Source: Mastigocoleus testarum BC008 | Lineage (GTDB): Bacteria; Cyanobacteriota; Cyanobacteriia; Cyanobacteriales; Nostocaceae | Direction of reading: 5' to 3' | Assembly: GCF_001456025.1 (NCBI RefSeq) | Contig: NZ_LMTZ01000086.1 | Coordinates: forward strand, 62,001-126,000 | DNA length: 64,000 bases | Position numbers and translations under genes: made by a program | Shown: in pieces, positions 18,781-26,917 of the stretch | How the letters are laid out: the number at the start of each line of letters is the position of its first letter | Numbering within the stretch: position 1 is the first letter of the stretch | The notes under the pieces: generated by a model | What the model was told of the DNA's origin: nothing | Seen by the model: only the letters and a program-made list of their open reading frames with translations | Database searches by the model: none

Positions 18781-19617
18781 TTAACCAAATCTACCGCTGA
18801 TATATTCTTGAGTCGCTTGTTGCTTGGGATTTTGGAAAATAGACTCTGTGTGATCGTATTCAACAAGATATCCAGTACGACCGCCTTCAGATGTATTAAC
18901 GTTAAAGAAAGCTGTCATATCAGATACCCGGGAAGCCTGTTGCATGTTATGAGTCACAATTACAACAGTATATTGTTTCTTGAGTTGATGGATTAATTCT
19001 TCTACCTGTAGAGTGGATATTGGGTCTAACGCCGAGCAAGGCTCATCCATTAAAATTACATCGGGTTGAGTTGCAACAGCACGAGCAATACACAAACGTT
19101 GCTGCTGTCCTCCAGAAATAGATAAACCACTTTGGCGTAGCTTATCTTTGACTTCATCCCATAAAGCAGCTTGTCTTAAGGAACGTTCTACTAACTCATC
19201 CATGTCCCCCTTGTAACCATTAATTTTGGCTCCAAAAGCAATATTATCGTAAATAGATTTAGGGAAAGGGTTGGGTTTTTGGAATACCATTCCAATTCGA
19301 CGTCTTACCTCTACAGGATCGATTTCAGGCGCATACAAATTTTCACCGTAATAATATATTTTGCCTTCTGCTCTAAATATTTCAATCAAATCGTTAAGGC
19401 GGTTGTAGCATCTGAGTAAAGTACTCTTACCACATCCAGAAGGTCCAATAAAAGCTGTAACTTGATTTTTGGGGATATCTAACCAAATATCCTTTAAAGC
19501 CAAGAACTTACCATAATAAACATTGACTCCCTCTGTTCGTAAAACAGTATCGAGACTAGTGTCAGCGCTATCGGCTTTGTGAAGGTCGGTAGTCATAGAT
19601 AATATGCCATTATTCAA
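18781..19617 (-). CDS. pstB: Phosphate ABC transporter ATP-binding protein
   Basis: ATPase of the PstSCAB high-affinity phosphate importer. The 278-residue protein has Walker A GPSGCGKST, the Q-loop in GMVFQKPNPFPKSIYDN (a PstB hallmark), ABC signature LSISGGQQQR, Walker B VILMDEPCSALDP and the switch His in VTHNMQQASR. The ATG at 19617 is given; an ATG seven codons in (19596, MTTDLHK) is equally plausible. It is the last gene of pstS-C-A-B, 76 bp after pstA, and ends 22 bp before a bidirectional terminator. No phoU follows. Confidence 0.96.
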   Translation of the reverse strand: MNNGILSMTTDLHKADSADTSLDTVLRTEGVNVYYGKFLALKDIWLDIPKNQVTAFIGPSGCGKSTLLRCYNRLNDLIEIFRAEGKIYYYGENLYAPEIDPVEVRRRIGMVFQKPNPFPKSIYDNIAFGAKINGYKGDMDELVERSLRQAALWDEVKDKLRQSGLSISGGQQQRLCIARAVATQPDVILMDEPCSALDPISTLQVEELIHQLKKQYTVVIVTHNMQQASRVSDMTAFFNVNTSEGGRTGYLVEYDHTESIFQNPKQQATQEYISGRFG

Positions 19618-19693
19618 ATGTAAATGAGAGTCCTTAAGTAGTGAGAATCTTGCAATTAAAAATTTTGCAACTTAGAATATCAAATCGGTTTAC

Positions 19694-20590
19694 TTAATAC
19701 TTTTTCTGTGCTGTTGCTAAACGAGCAATGATACTGGTTAGCAAAACTAATAACACTAAAATCAGAGAAGCAGCCCAAGCAAGTGACTGTTGGTTGGGAT
19801 AGGGAGAAGTTGCGAATTTATAAACCAATACAGCTAAAGAGGCGATCGGTTGGTCGAAACCACTAAATGCAAATTGATTAAACTGAGCTGTAAAAATTAC
19901 TGGTGCAGTTTCTCCTGCTGCACGAGCAACAGCTAAAGTCGTACCAGTGACAATAGCTGGTAAAGCAGATGGTAGTACTATCTGTGCAACCGTTTGAAAT
20001 TTAGTACATCCCAAACCTACGGCTGCTTGTCGCAAATCGTTAGAGACTAACTGTAGTGCTTCGTCTGTGGTTCGGACGATAATTGGTAACATCAAAATTG
20101 ACAACGCAACACCACCAGCAATGGGTGAAAAATTAACTATCCTCGTGGCGATCAAAATACCATATGCAAAAACACCAGCTATAATTGATGGTACGCCACT
20201 TAAAACATTTGCCGCAAAGCGCACCCAGCGAGCTATTTTCCCAGAACTAAATTCTGTAAGATAAATTGCTGCTAAAACTCCAAAAGGGACGCTAATTGCA
20301 CTACCAATTCCCACTAATAAGAGTGTTCCAACAATAGCATTGCGAAAACCTCCGCCAGTTTGCTCGAGAGGAGTAGGTGGTAGTTCTGTAAAAACACCCC
20401 AGTTTAAACTGCCAAATCCTTTAATGAGTACATAGGAAAGTACCATTAACAATGGCAACAATGCTAATAAGCCGCATGTAAATGCGACAACGTTCATGAA
20501 TGAATTGAACAAGGTTCGGGGAGAACTTGAAGAACGTTTCAAACTACCTTTGGCGAGTCCTTCAGGCTGTTCGGAAAAGCTAGAAGTCAT
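19694..20590 (-). CDS. pstA: Phosphate ABC transporter permease
   Basis: Inner membrane permease, 298 residues, with about six transmembrane helices after a cytoplasmic N terminus. The binding-protein-dependent transport (EAA) loop is at DLRQAAVGLGCTKFQTVAQIVLPSALPAIVTG. GFRNAIVGTLLLVGIGSAISVPFGVLAAIYLTEF matches the PstA family. It lies 20 bp downstream of pstC, consistent with one transcript, and pairs with PstC to form the channel. Confidence 0.95.
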   Translation of the reverse strand: MTSSFSEQPEGLAKGSLKRSSSSPRTLFNSFMNVVAFTCGLLALLPLLMVLSYVLIKGFGSLNWGVFTELPPTPLEQTGGGFRNAIVGTLLLVGIGSAISVPFGVLAAIYLTEFSSGKIARWVRFAANVLSGVPSIIAGVFAYGILIATRIVNFSPIAGGVALSILMLPIIVRTTDEALQLVSNDLRQAAVGLGCTKFQTVAQIVLPSALPAIVTGTTLAVARAAGETAPVIFTAQFNQFAFSGFDQPIASLAVLVYKFATSPYPNQQSLAWAASLILVLLVLLTSIIARLATAQKKY

Positions 20591-20610
20591 AATTGAACAT
20601 ACCTCTGATG

Positions 20611-21573
20611 TTACAGTTTCTTCACCCGTAGGACTACTAATTCAGCTAAAACATTGACTATTAAAGTTAGGAAAAACAAAATCAAAGCTGCATACATTAA
20701 AGCTGCAATTTGAATACCATCAGCTTCTGCAAATTGATTTGCTAACAAAGAAGAAATTGTGTTAGCCGGAGCAAACAAAGAAGCTTCGATTTTATTGGAA
20801 TTACCAATAATCATTGTTACAGCCATTGTTTCGCCCATTGCTCTACCTAGTGCCAACATTACAGCGCTGACAATACCAGAAAAAGCTGCGGGTACCAAAA
20901 CTTTTAAAATTGTTTCCCAACGGGTTGCACCTAAACCAACTGCTGCTTCCCGTAAATTACGAGGTACGGAGATTAAAGCATCTCGAGAAATTGCAGTGAT
21001 AATTGGCAAAGTCATAATTGCCAGAATTATCCCTGCTGGTAACATACCGGGACCTTCTAAGGTTCCTGAACTGGGAGTACCAAAAATCGGCAACCAGCCA
21101 AAGTACTGATTGATGGTTCCTGCAAGATCTCCTAGGAAAGGAATTAATACAAAAATTCCCCAAATACCGTATACAACACTAGGAATTGCCGCTAGTAATT
21201 CTACTAAAAAGACTAATACTGTTCTAATTGAGACCGGAAGCAAATTTTCACTCAATAGAATTGCAGTCCCAACGCCAATGGGTACAGCAATTAGGAGACC
21301 AATAAAAGAACTGACCAAAGTACCGTAAATTACAGGTAGTGCTCCATAGCTTTCTCTGACAGGATTCCAAGAACTTTGACTAATAAAATTAGCCCCGAAC
21401 TCTTGAATTGCAGGTAAAGCTTGAACTGCAACCTGAACTGCAATTGTTAACAATACAGCTGCTACAGCCAGTGCAAAAACCCGTGTTAACGAAACAAAAC
21501 CTTTATCAAGTGACTTATCCAACTTCGAACGGTGAGGAAGTGCCGAACGAACATCTTGGGGATTTGTAGTCAT
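20611..21573 (-). CDS. pstC: Phosphate ABC transporter permease
   Basis: Permease partner of PstA, about 320 residues, with six predicted helices. It has PstC-typical GALPVIYGTLVSSFIGLLIAVPIG, SVVYGIWGIFVLIPFL and the EAA loop LREAAVGLGATRWETILKVLVPAAFSGI. The frame opens at a TTG (21588), but the ATG at 21573 (MTTNPQDV) is the more usual start. It lies 215 bp downstream of pstS in the same operon. Confidence 0.95.
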   Translation of the reverse strand: MTTNPQDVRSALPHRSKLDKSLDKGFVSLTRVFALAVAAVLLTIAVQVAVQALPAIQEFGANFISQSSWNPVRESYGALPVIYGTLVSSFIGLLIAVPIGVGTAILLSENLLPVSIRTVLVFLVELLAAIPSVVYGIWGIFVLIPFLGDLAGTINQYFGWLPIFGTPSSGTLEGPGMLPAGIILAIMTLPIITAISRDALISVPRNLREAAVGLGATRWETILKVLVPAAFSGIVSAVMLALGRAMGETMAVTMIIGNSNKIEASLFAPANTISSLLANQFAEADGIQIAALMYAALILFFLTLIVNVLAELVVLRVKKL

Positions 21574-21788
21574 GGAAATATTTACCAATCAAAAATATTA
21601 ACCCATATTGAATTATGGTTAAATACAGAGAAATGTGGGAGCGAACCACATAAACGTATTTAGTCAGCAGTTAATTGTGAATTATATTTGTTAATAAATG
21701 TTATCAATGATCGCGATTCACAATTCATCGTTTCGTTGTAATTAGACTTAACGCAAAGCGTAGGATGCCCATGCCACTTACTTACAGA

Positions 21789-22961
21789 CTACTTACTTGC
21801 TTGAGAAGCGCCTACAGCAATTTTATAGTCAGGACTGATTGCATCAGCTGCTGCTGCAACTTTCTGAACGACATTTTCTGGTAAGGGAACGTAGCCCAAT
21901 TCTTTGCTCACCTTCTGACCTTCAGTTAAGCCATATTCAATCATTGCTTCCATGGCTTTAGCCTTAGCTGGATTGTCATATTTCTTATAAGCCAAGATCC
22001 AACTGTAAGTCACAATAGGATAAGATTCTTTCCCTTCTGGATCTTCAATGAAAGCACGGAGATTTTCTGGCAAAGTTACAGCAGATAAAGTTTGAGATGC
22101 AGATTCATCTGTTGGTGTAACAAATTCTCCATCTTTGTTTTGCAAAGCGGCAAAAGTTACATTATTATTTTTCGCGTATCCATACTCGATGTAACCAATT
22201 GAACCCTCAGTCTGTTTGATCTGAGCAGTTACACCTTCGTTGCCTTTCCCACCAACTCCAACAGGCCATTCTACAGTTTTACCTGCACCCACTTTCTCTT
22301 TCCACTCTGGGCTTATAGCACTTAGATGCTTGGTAAATACTCCTGTAGTACCACTACCATCAGCACGGTGAATCACCGTAATATTTCTGTCTGGTAGATT
22401 TACTCCTGCATTATCTTTAGCAATTTTAGGATCGTTCCACTTATTGATTTTACCTAGAAGAATTTCAGTGTAAACTTCTCTGGATAATTTGAGTTCATTT
22501 ACTCCAGGTAAGTTATAAGCAAGTACCACACTACCAGCAGTCATTGGTAGTAAAAGTACGCCTCTGCCTTGAGAAACCTTAGCAATTTCTTCATCCTTCA
22601 TTGCGACGTCACTCGCACCAAAGTCAACGGTTTCTGCGGTAAATTGTCTTACACCAGCACCACTACCAACGGATTGGTATGTTACTTGTAAATCAGGATT
22701 TTTTTCGTTTAAACCTTTAAACCAGGTTTGATATAAAGGTGCTGGAAAAGATGCGCCAGCTCCATTAAGATTAACTTTTCCACCTAAATCTAATTTGTCG
22801 CCACTGGCTGTAGTATTAGTCGCATCACCGGTTGTTCCTTCGGCGTTTTCACCACCTTCGGGTTGTTGCCCACCACAGGCTGCTAAAGAAACTGTTAGTG
22901 CTAATACAGAAAGAGTCTTGAGAATTCTAGAAGTATTATTTACAGGGTTAGAAAAAAGCAT
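21789..22961 (-). CDS. pstS: Phosphate-binding lipoprotein of the Pst system
   Basis: Periplasmic phosphate receptor feeding PstCAB. Residues 1-29 form a lipoprotein signal with lipobox LAAC (Cys29). The mature domain has the PstS signatures NGAGASFPAPLYQTW, YQSVGSGAGVRQF, DFGASDVAM and HRADGSGTTGVFTKHL, which build the phosphate site, and SIGYIEYGYA. Length of 390 is usual. There is no Shine-Dalgarno before the ATG; the leader instead ends in ACACCTCC. A Pho box and -10 element lie about 35-70 bp upstream, so expression is probably induced by phosphate starvation through an SphR/PhoB-type regulator. Confidence 0.96.
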   Translation of the reverse strand: MLFSNPVNNTSRILKTLSVLALTVSLAACGGQQPEGGENAEGTTGDATNTTASGDKLDLGGKVNLNGAGASFPAPLYQTWFKGLNEKNPDLQVTYQSVGSGAGVRQFTAETVDFGASDVAMKDEEIAKVSQGRGVLLLPMTAGSVVLAYNLPGVNELKLSREVYTEILLGKINKWNDPKIAKDNAGVNLPDRNITVIHRADGSGTTGVFTKHLSAISPEWKEKVGAGKTVEWPVGVGGKGNEGVTAQIKQTEGSIGYIEYGYAKNNNVTFAALQNKDGEFVTPTDESASQTLSAVTLPENLRAFIEDPEGKESYPIVTYSWILAYKKYDNPAKAKAMEAMIEYGLTEGQKVSKELGYVPLPENVVQKVAAAADAISPDYKIAVGASQASK

Positions 22962-22993
22962 GGAGGTGTTGTTACTAATTTTGCTGCTGAGCG

Positions 22994-23031
22994 ATTATAA
23001 TATACCGCGTCAGAGTAAAGGTAAGGTTAAC
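22994..23031 (-). promoter_or_regulatory. Pho box and -10 element of the pst operon
   Basis: Read on the minus strand, GTTAACCT (23031-23024), a 3-base spacer and CTTTACTC (23020-23013) form two direct half-sites matching the cyanobacterial Pho box CTTAACCT at 7/8 and 6/8 positions. TATAAT follows at 22999-22994 after 13 bp, the layout expected where the Pho box replaces a -35 element. The pstS ATG is 33 bp further on. Confidence 0.75.
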
Positions 23032-24000
23032 AAAGTATAGATTTTCAACCACTAATAAAGTAGCAAAATTAAAGTTTAATTATCTTTGCTTAGTAGTTTT
23101 TTAGATACGTTAAATCATCAAAATTTATGTGTAAATAATACTGAGTAAAATTTAGTCTTAAATATATTTACTGATATACAAATAACTGTTAATTAGGTAG
23201 ATATTTATAATTACCGAATATACTACTAGAAAAGGAACAAAATAAATGTCATTATTTTATTTTTTTTGATGAAGTTTTATTTCGTAATGCGGAGTTATAA
23301 CCACGAATCTACGCTTAAGCCCTTGCGAATCAAAAATGATATCAAACATACTTATTTGAAAATTACTGGCTATAAGGCTGACAATATGACTCTTCAATAC
23401 GAGCATTTCGCAGCCAATAGAAGCAAAATCAAGTATGCTTTTGCCAATCAGTTAACAGCGTAGGTATTACTAATTCAACAATCATTAAGATTTAAAAATC
23501 ATTGGAGTAAGCAGTAGCATAAAAGTACTCAATCCAATAAATGACTAAAGTTAATGGCTATACTTGTCTCAAAACTTTTGTGGCACAGAGTACCAATAAA
23601 TTAAAGAGTTAAGTCTTCCTATCGTTAATGTTGCTTGTTGCAGGGTAACAAACTAATTTTAGGGTCGCGATATGGAACTGAAATCTAATTTTGTGCTCTG
23701 TGAAGCTTATTAAATGTACTGAAGAACTAGCGAATAAAGCTCAATGAGGCTATGCTTAATATTGTTTGCGCTCGAAAAATAAGTTGTTGGCTATTGATAA
23801 AATAGTATTTTGTATTTGATATAAAGCCATCGAGGTAGAATTAATTGTCAATAGAAAAGTAAATATATCTCTTTTTTCTTGTTATCTATTTATTTTATCT
23901 TGTAGCGAATCTTTCACAATTGTAATTTTCTGAGTAAAAGTTTTATCATTATTTTTACCCAGATTTAAAATCTAAAACTCTGATTAATCTATATTAACGA
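23032..24000. other. Intergenic region between pstS and bioY
   Basis: About 970 bp of AT-rich DNA separate divergent genes. An open frame at 23266-23463 has neither a ribosome site nor family likeness. I see no repeats or RNA genes. Confidence 0.6.
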
Positions 24001-24588
24001 ATGTTGGCTGCATCCAATCAATTACTATGGTCTATGATTGGCTTACTGCTAACTATGGGTGGAACTTTTTTAGAAGCATATTTTACCACCCTGCCTTTTG
24101 GTTGGAGTAAGCAAGGAATTCAGACTTTTTCTTTAGGTGTTACTTATCAGATCGGCGCAGTTTTGCTCGTCGGTTGCTTGGGTGGAAAGAATGCTGGAGC
24201 ACTTTCCCAAATTGCTTATTTAGTGATGGGCTTAACTTTATTACCTGTTTTTGCTGAAGGTGGGGGTATTGGCTATGTTAAGCTAGCACACTTTGGTTAT
24301 TTGCTTGGTTTTATTCCCGGAGCTTGGTTATGTGGCTTAATCGCTTTCAAAGCCAGACCAAAATTGGAAACTTTAGCATTTAGTTGTCTAATTGGCTTGT
24401 TTACCGTACACATCTGCGGTATTAGTTATTTGTTTATTAGCTATTTTTTTCAGTTTAAAGGTACAGAGGCTTTGAGTTTAACACAAGCAATCCTAAGATA
24501 TTCCTGGTTCGCACTTCCGGGACAATTAGTAGTAGTATGCGCTGTGACAGTACTTGCATACGTTCTGCGACACCTAATGTTTTATTAA
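24001..24588 (+). CDS. bioY: BioY-family biotin transporter substrate-binding component
   Basis: The 195-residue integral membrane protein has about six helices and BioY-type segments: TLPFGWSKQGIQTFSLGVTYQIGAVLLVG, GALSQIAYLVMGLTLLPVFAEGGGIGYV (the conserved glycine-rich loop) and GYLLGFIPGAWLCG. BioY is the S-component of ECF-type biotin import and can also work alone. No bioM or bioN gene is nearby. The neighbour 228 bp downstream is lspA, an arrangement seen in other cyanobacteria. There is no strong ribosome site before the ATG. Confidence 0.85.
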   Translation: MLAASNQLLWSMIGLLLTMGGTFLEAYFTTLPFGWSKQGIQTFSLGVTYQIGAVLLVGCLGGKNAGALSQIAYLVMGLTLLPVFAEGGGIGYVKLAHFGYLLGFIPGAWLCGLIAFKARPKLETLAFSCLIGLFTVHICGISYLFISYFFQFKGTEALSLTQAILRYSWFALPGQLVVVCAVTVLAYVLRHLMFY

Positions 24589-24816
24589 GAATATTATTAA
24601 TTAATTGTTTTCTTCCATTACTCGATCATGGTTTTAGGATTACTGCTGTGAAGATGAGTCTGGAACTAAAACCTGAATCCTATAACCTTCTTGAGATTTT
24701 CTGCTTCCCTTTACTTTCCCTGATTTATTTATTAAATTTCCTTTCTTGTAAGGTTTAAAATCCGTATTACTACCTGAAATTCTGAAGTTCCAGTAACGAG
24801 CACCAAATCATTTATT

Positions 24817-25296
24817 ATGAGTTTTAAAAATCGCTTTTTTTGGATTGCTGCCTTATTTATGCTTGTTTTGGATCAATTAAGCAAATTTTGGGTTCAACAA
24901 AACTTTACTTTGAAACAGACACAAGCGCTGATAACAGGTGTATTTCATTTTACCTATGTACATAATTATGGTGCAGCGTGGAGCTTATTTAGCGGACATG
25001 TGTCTTGGTTGCGCTGGCTTTCCTTAATTGTTAGCTTAGGATTAATTGCTTTTGCAATATTTGGTCCAACTTTAAATCGTTGGGAGCAATTGGGTTATGG
25101 CTTTATATTGGGAGGTGCTGTAGGTAATGGTATTGATAGGTTTATGTTGGGCTATGTAATCGATTTCTTACACTTTAAGTTGATCGATTTTCCTGTTTTT
25201 AATATCGCTGATGTATCTATTAATATTGGTCTTGCTTGCTTGTTGATTAGTTATTTTCAACAAAAACCCAACAGTAGTCAGCACAAACTTAGGTAA
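24817..25296 (+). CDS. lspA: Signal peptidase II (prolipoprotein peptidase)
   Basis: Cleaves lipoprotein signal peptides after lipid addition in the inner membrane. The 159-residue protein has four membrane helices and the two catalytic aspartates of the family, in GGAVGNGIDRF and FNIADVSIN, plus DQLSKFWVQ and VHNYGAAWSLF. It follows bioY. Lipoproteins made nearby, such as PstS, would be substrates. Confidence 0.95.
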   Translation: MSFKNRFFWIAALFMLVLDQLSKFWVQQNFTLKQTQALITGVFHFTYVHNYGAAWSLFSGHVSWLRWLSLIVSLGLIAFAIFGPTLNRWEQLGYGFILGGAVGNGIDRFMLGYVIDFLHFKLIDFPVFNIADVSINIGLACLLISYFQQKPNSSQHKLR

Positions 25297-25378
25297 TGAG
25301 CTTGATTTTATATTTTTCTTCTAGTTTTAGTTTTACTGTTTTAGCTTTTGAAAGATTGCTTTAATAATTTACAATTAG

Positions 25379-25440
25379 CCAAATAAATAAATAAATAAAT
25401 TATATTTAACTAATGAACTAATTAATTAATTAATTAATTA
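25379..25440. repeat. Simple AAAT / AATT tetranucleotide repeats
   Basis: Five AAAT-type units are followed 20 bp later by six ATTA units in the lspA downstream region. They are probably slippage-prone and variable. Confidence 0.9.
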
Positions 25441-25572
25441 AACACCAAAATATAAGAGAAAAGAATATCAGATATCGAAAGCCAGGAATATGGCTAGAAA
25501 AGCCAAAACCCTACAGACAAAAAGTATTATAGCGCCTAACGTATTCCAAGACTTTATTTTATTGCATATAAA

Positions 25573-25594
25573 GGGCGAGCTATTTAGCTCGCCC
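25573..25594. terminator. Palindromic hairpin, probable terminator
   Basis: A perfect inverted repeat GGGCGAGCT/AGCTCGCCC with a 4-base loop stands between the convergent lspA and secreted-protein genes. No long T-run follows on either side, so the efficiency is uncertain. Confidence 0.6.
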
Positions 25595-25773
25595 TAAAAT
25601 ATCTCAAATATTTTTGTTATCCAAATTAAAGTTAATTATTTGGGAAAAACCGTAATTTGGTATCAGAACACCTTATGGGAAAGAACTTAAGAGTGTTAAT
25701 CTTTGGAAATTGGAATTTATCTCAATCTTCAACGGAACTCATGTGCTCTATAAGATTAATCTTAAGACACAGA

Positions 25774-26478
25774 CTAAAATCCGCTTTGACCATCTGAATT
25801 TTGATCTGGGGTCGCAGGACTATCTGAATTTTGATCTGGGGTCGCAGGAGTATTTAAATTTGATGGGTCATCATTTGAACCGCTTCCTGGTGTTTGCATG
25901 TTATCTGGAGCAGAACTATCAGGAACTTTAATTTCCTGCTGCTGATTCATGTTTTGATTTTGGATTCTTTCCTGCTGATTTGTATCTTGCTGAATTATAT
26001 CGCCAGATTGGTCGGAATCTGGTGTAGCTGCATCTGGTGTGCTGTCAGGTGTGGGATTAATATTTGTTGGATCCGGAGTTGTTGCATCTGGAGCTGTAGT
26101 ACCAGGTACGGGAGTAACAGGATTAATGTTTGTTGGATCCGGAGTTGTTGCATCCGGAACTGTTACGTCCGGAGTTGTTGGATCCGGAGTTGTTACATCC
26201 GGAGTGGTTGGATCCGGAGTTGTAGTATCTGTTGTGTCTGTAGTGTCTGCCGGTACAGTGATTTTTTCGGTGTCAGTATCGCTTGTGGTTGCTTGAGTTC
26301 CTTCACAACGGCTATTCCATGGAGTTTTCTCACATAAAATCTCCATACCTTCTGGACTGATGTTGATATCTTCTGCGCTGGGAGCCTTGGATTCTCCCTC
26401 TGCTCGTACTACTGCTACATTACCTACTAATGCTAGGGTCAAAACAGTCCCGAAAAGGGTAAATAATTTTCCCTTCAT
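25774..26478 (-). CDS. Secreted acidic Thr/Pro/Asp-rich repeat protein
   Basis: The 234-residue protein has a Sec signal peptide (residues 1-26, AVVRA/E). A short conserved-looking domain follows, EDINISPEGMEILCEKTPWNSRCEG, with two cysteines that could form a disulfide. After that come about 150 residues of low-complexity TTPDPTTPDVT repeats, a Gln/Asn-rich stretch (QQDTNQQERIQNQNMNQQQE) and a final duplicated SPATPDQNSDG. A cell-surface or periplasmic structural role is likely but unproven. The repeats are visible in DNA as GGATCCGGAGTTGTT-type units. It is convergent with lspA. Confidence 0.75.
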   Translation of the reverse strand: MKGKLFTLFGTVLTLALVGNVAVVRAEGESKAPSAEDINISPEGMEILCEKTPWNSRCEGTQATTSDTDTEKITVPADTTDTTDTTTPDPTTPDVTTPDPTTPDVTVPDATTPDPTNINPVTPVPGTTAPDATTPDPTNINPTPDSTPDAATPDSDQSGDIIQQDTNQQERIQNQNMNQQQEIKVPDSSAPDNMQTPGSGSNDDPSNLNTPATPDQNSDSPATPDQNSDGQSGF

Positions 26479-26917
26479 AGTAAAATTAGCCTCCTCAACA
26501 TAATACTCCGCTCATTAAATCAGACTATAACATTTAGAAAATCTTCCCATATGGGGATGTATATTTCTACAAGATAGTGTTCCTCTATGTAAATTGAGTC
26601 ACAATTTTATCATGACTTCAGCGATCGCGACCTTGCAAAAATATCGAACTTCGAGTTAAATCTTCCTGAATGAGGGTATACAAACTATAATTATCTGACA
26701 ATCTGAACCCAATGACAGCATTATTCATGACAACACAATGTAGTAAAAAACACAACTAAAAAAATTGGTAGAGATTGTATTGTTATGTTTATCGTAATTG
26801 GAAACTATTCCGTAGAGCCGATGTCTCCGACGGCTGATTAGTAGAATGGTGGAATAACCAGCATCGTAAATTGCAGTTCGCCCGATTCTTCAGTAATAAC
26901 CCTGGTGTGAATAGTCG
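26479..26917. other. Intergenic region between divergent secreted-protein and PBP genes
   Basis: About 440 bp contain one HIP1 octamer near 26623 and no coding stretch that I can support. Divergent promoters must lie here. Confidence 0.6.

Noticed and set aside
22962..22970. Anti-Shine-Dalgarno-like ACACCTCC just before the pstS start
   Set aside because: Curious, but with one instance and no known mechanism it is most simply chance.
23266..23463. 65-codon frame between pstS and bioY
   Set aside because: No recognisable motif or ribosome site; could be a worn remnant, but nothing supports it.
26039..26296. Plus-strand frames opposite the secreted repeat protein
   Set aside because: They are mirror images of the low-complexity repeats on the minus strand; only the minus frame has a signal peptide.
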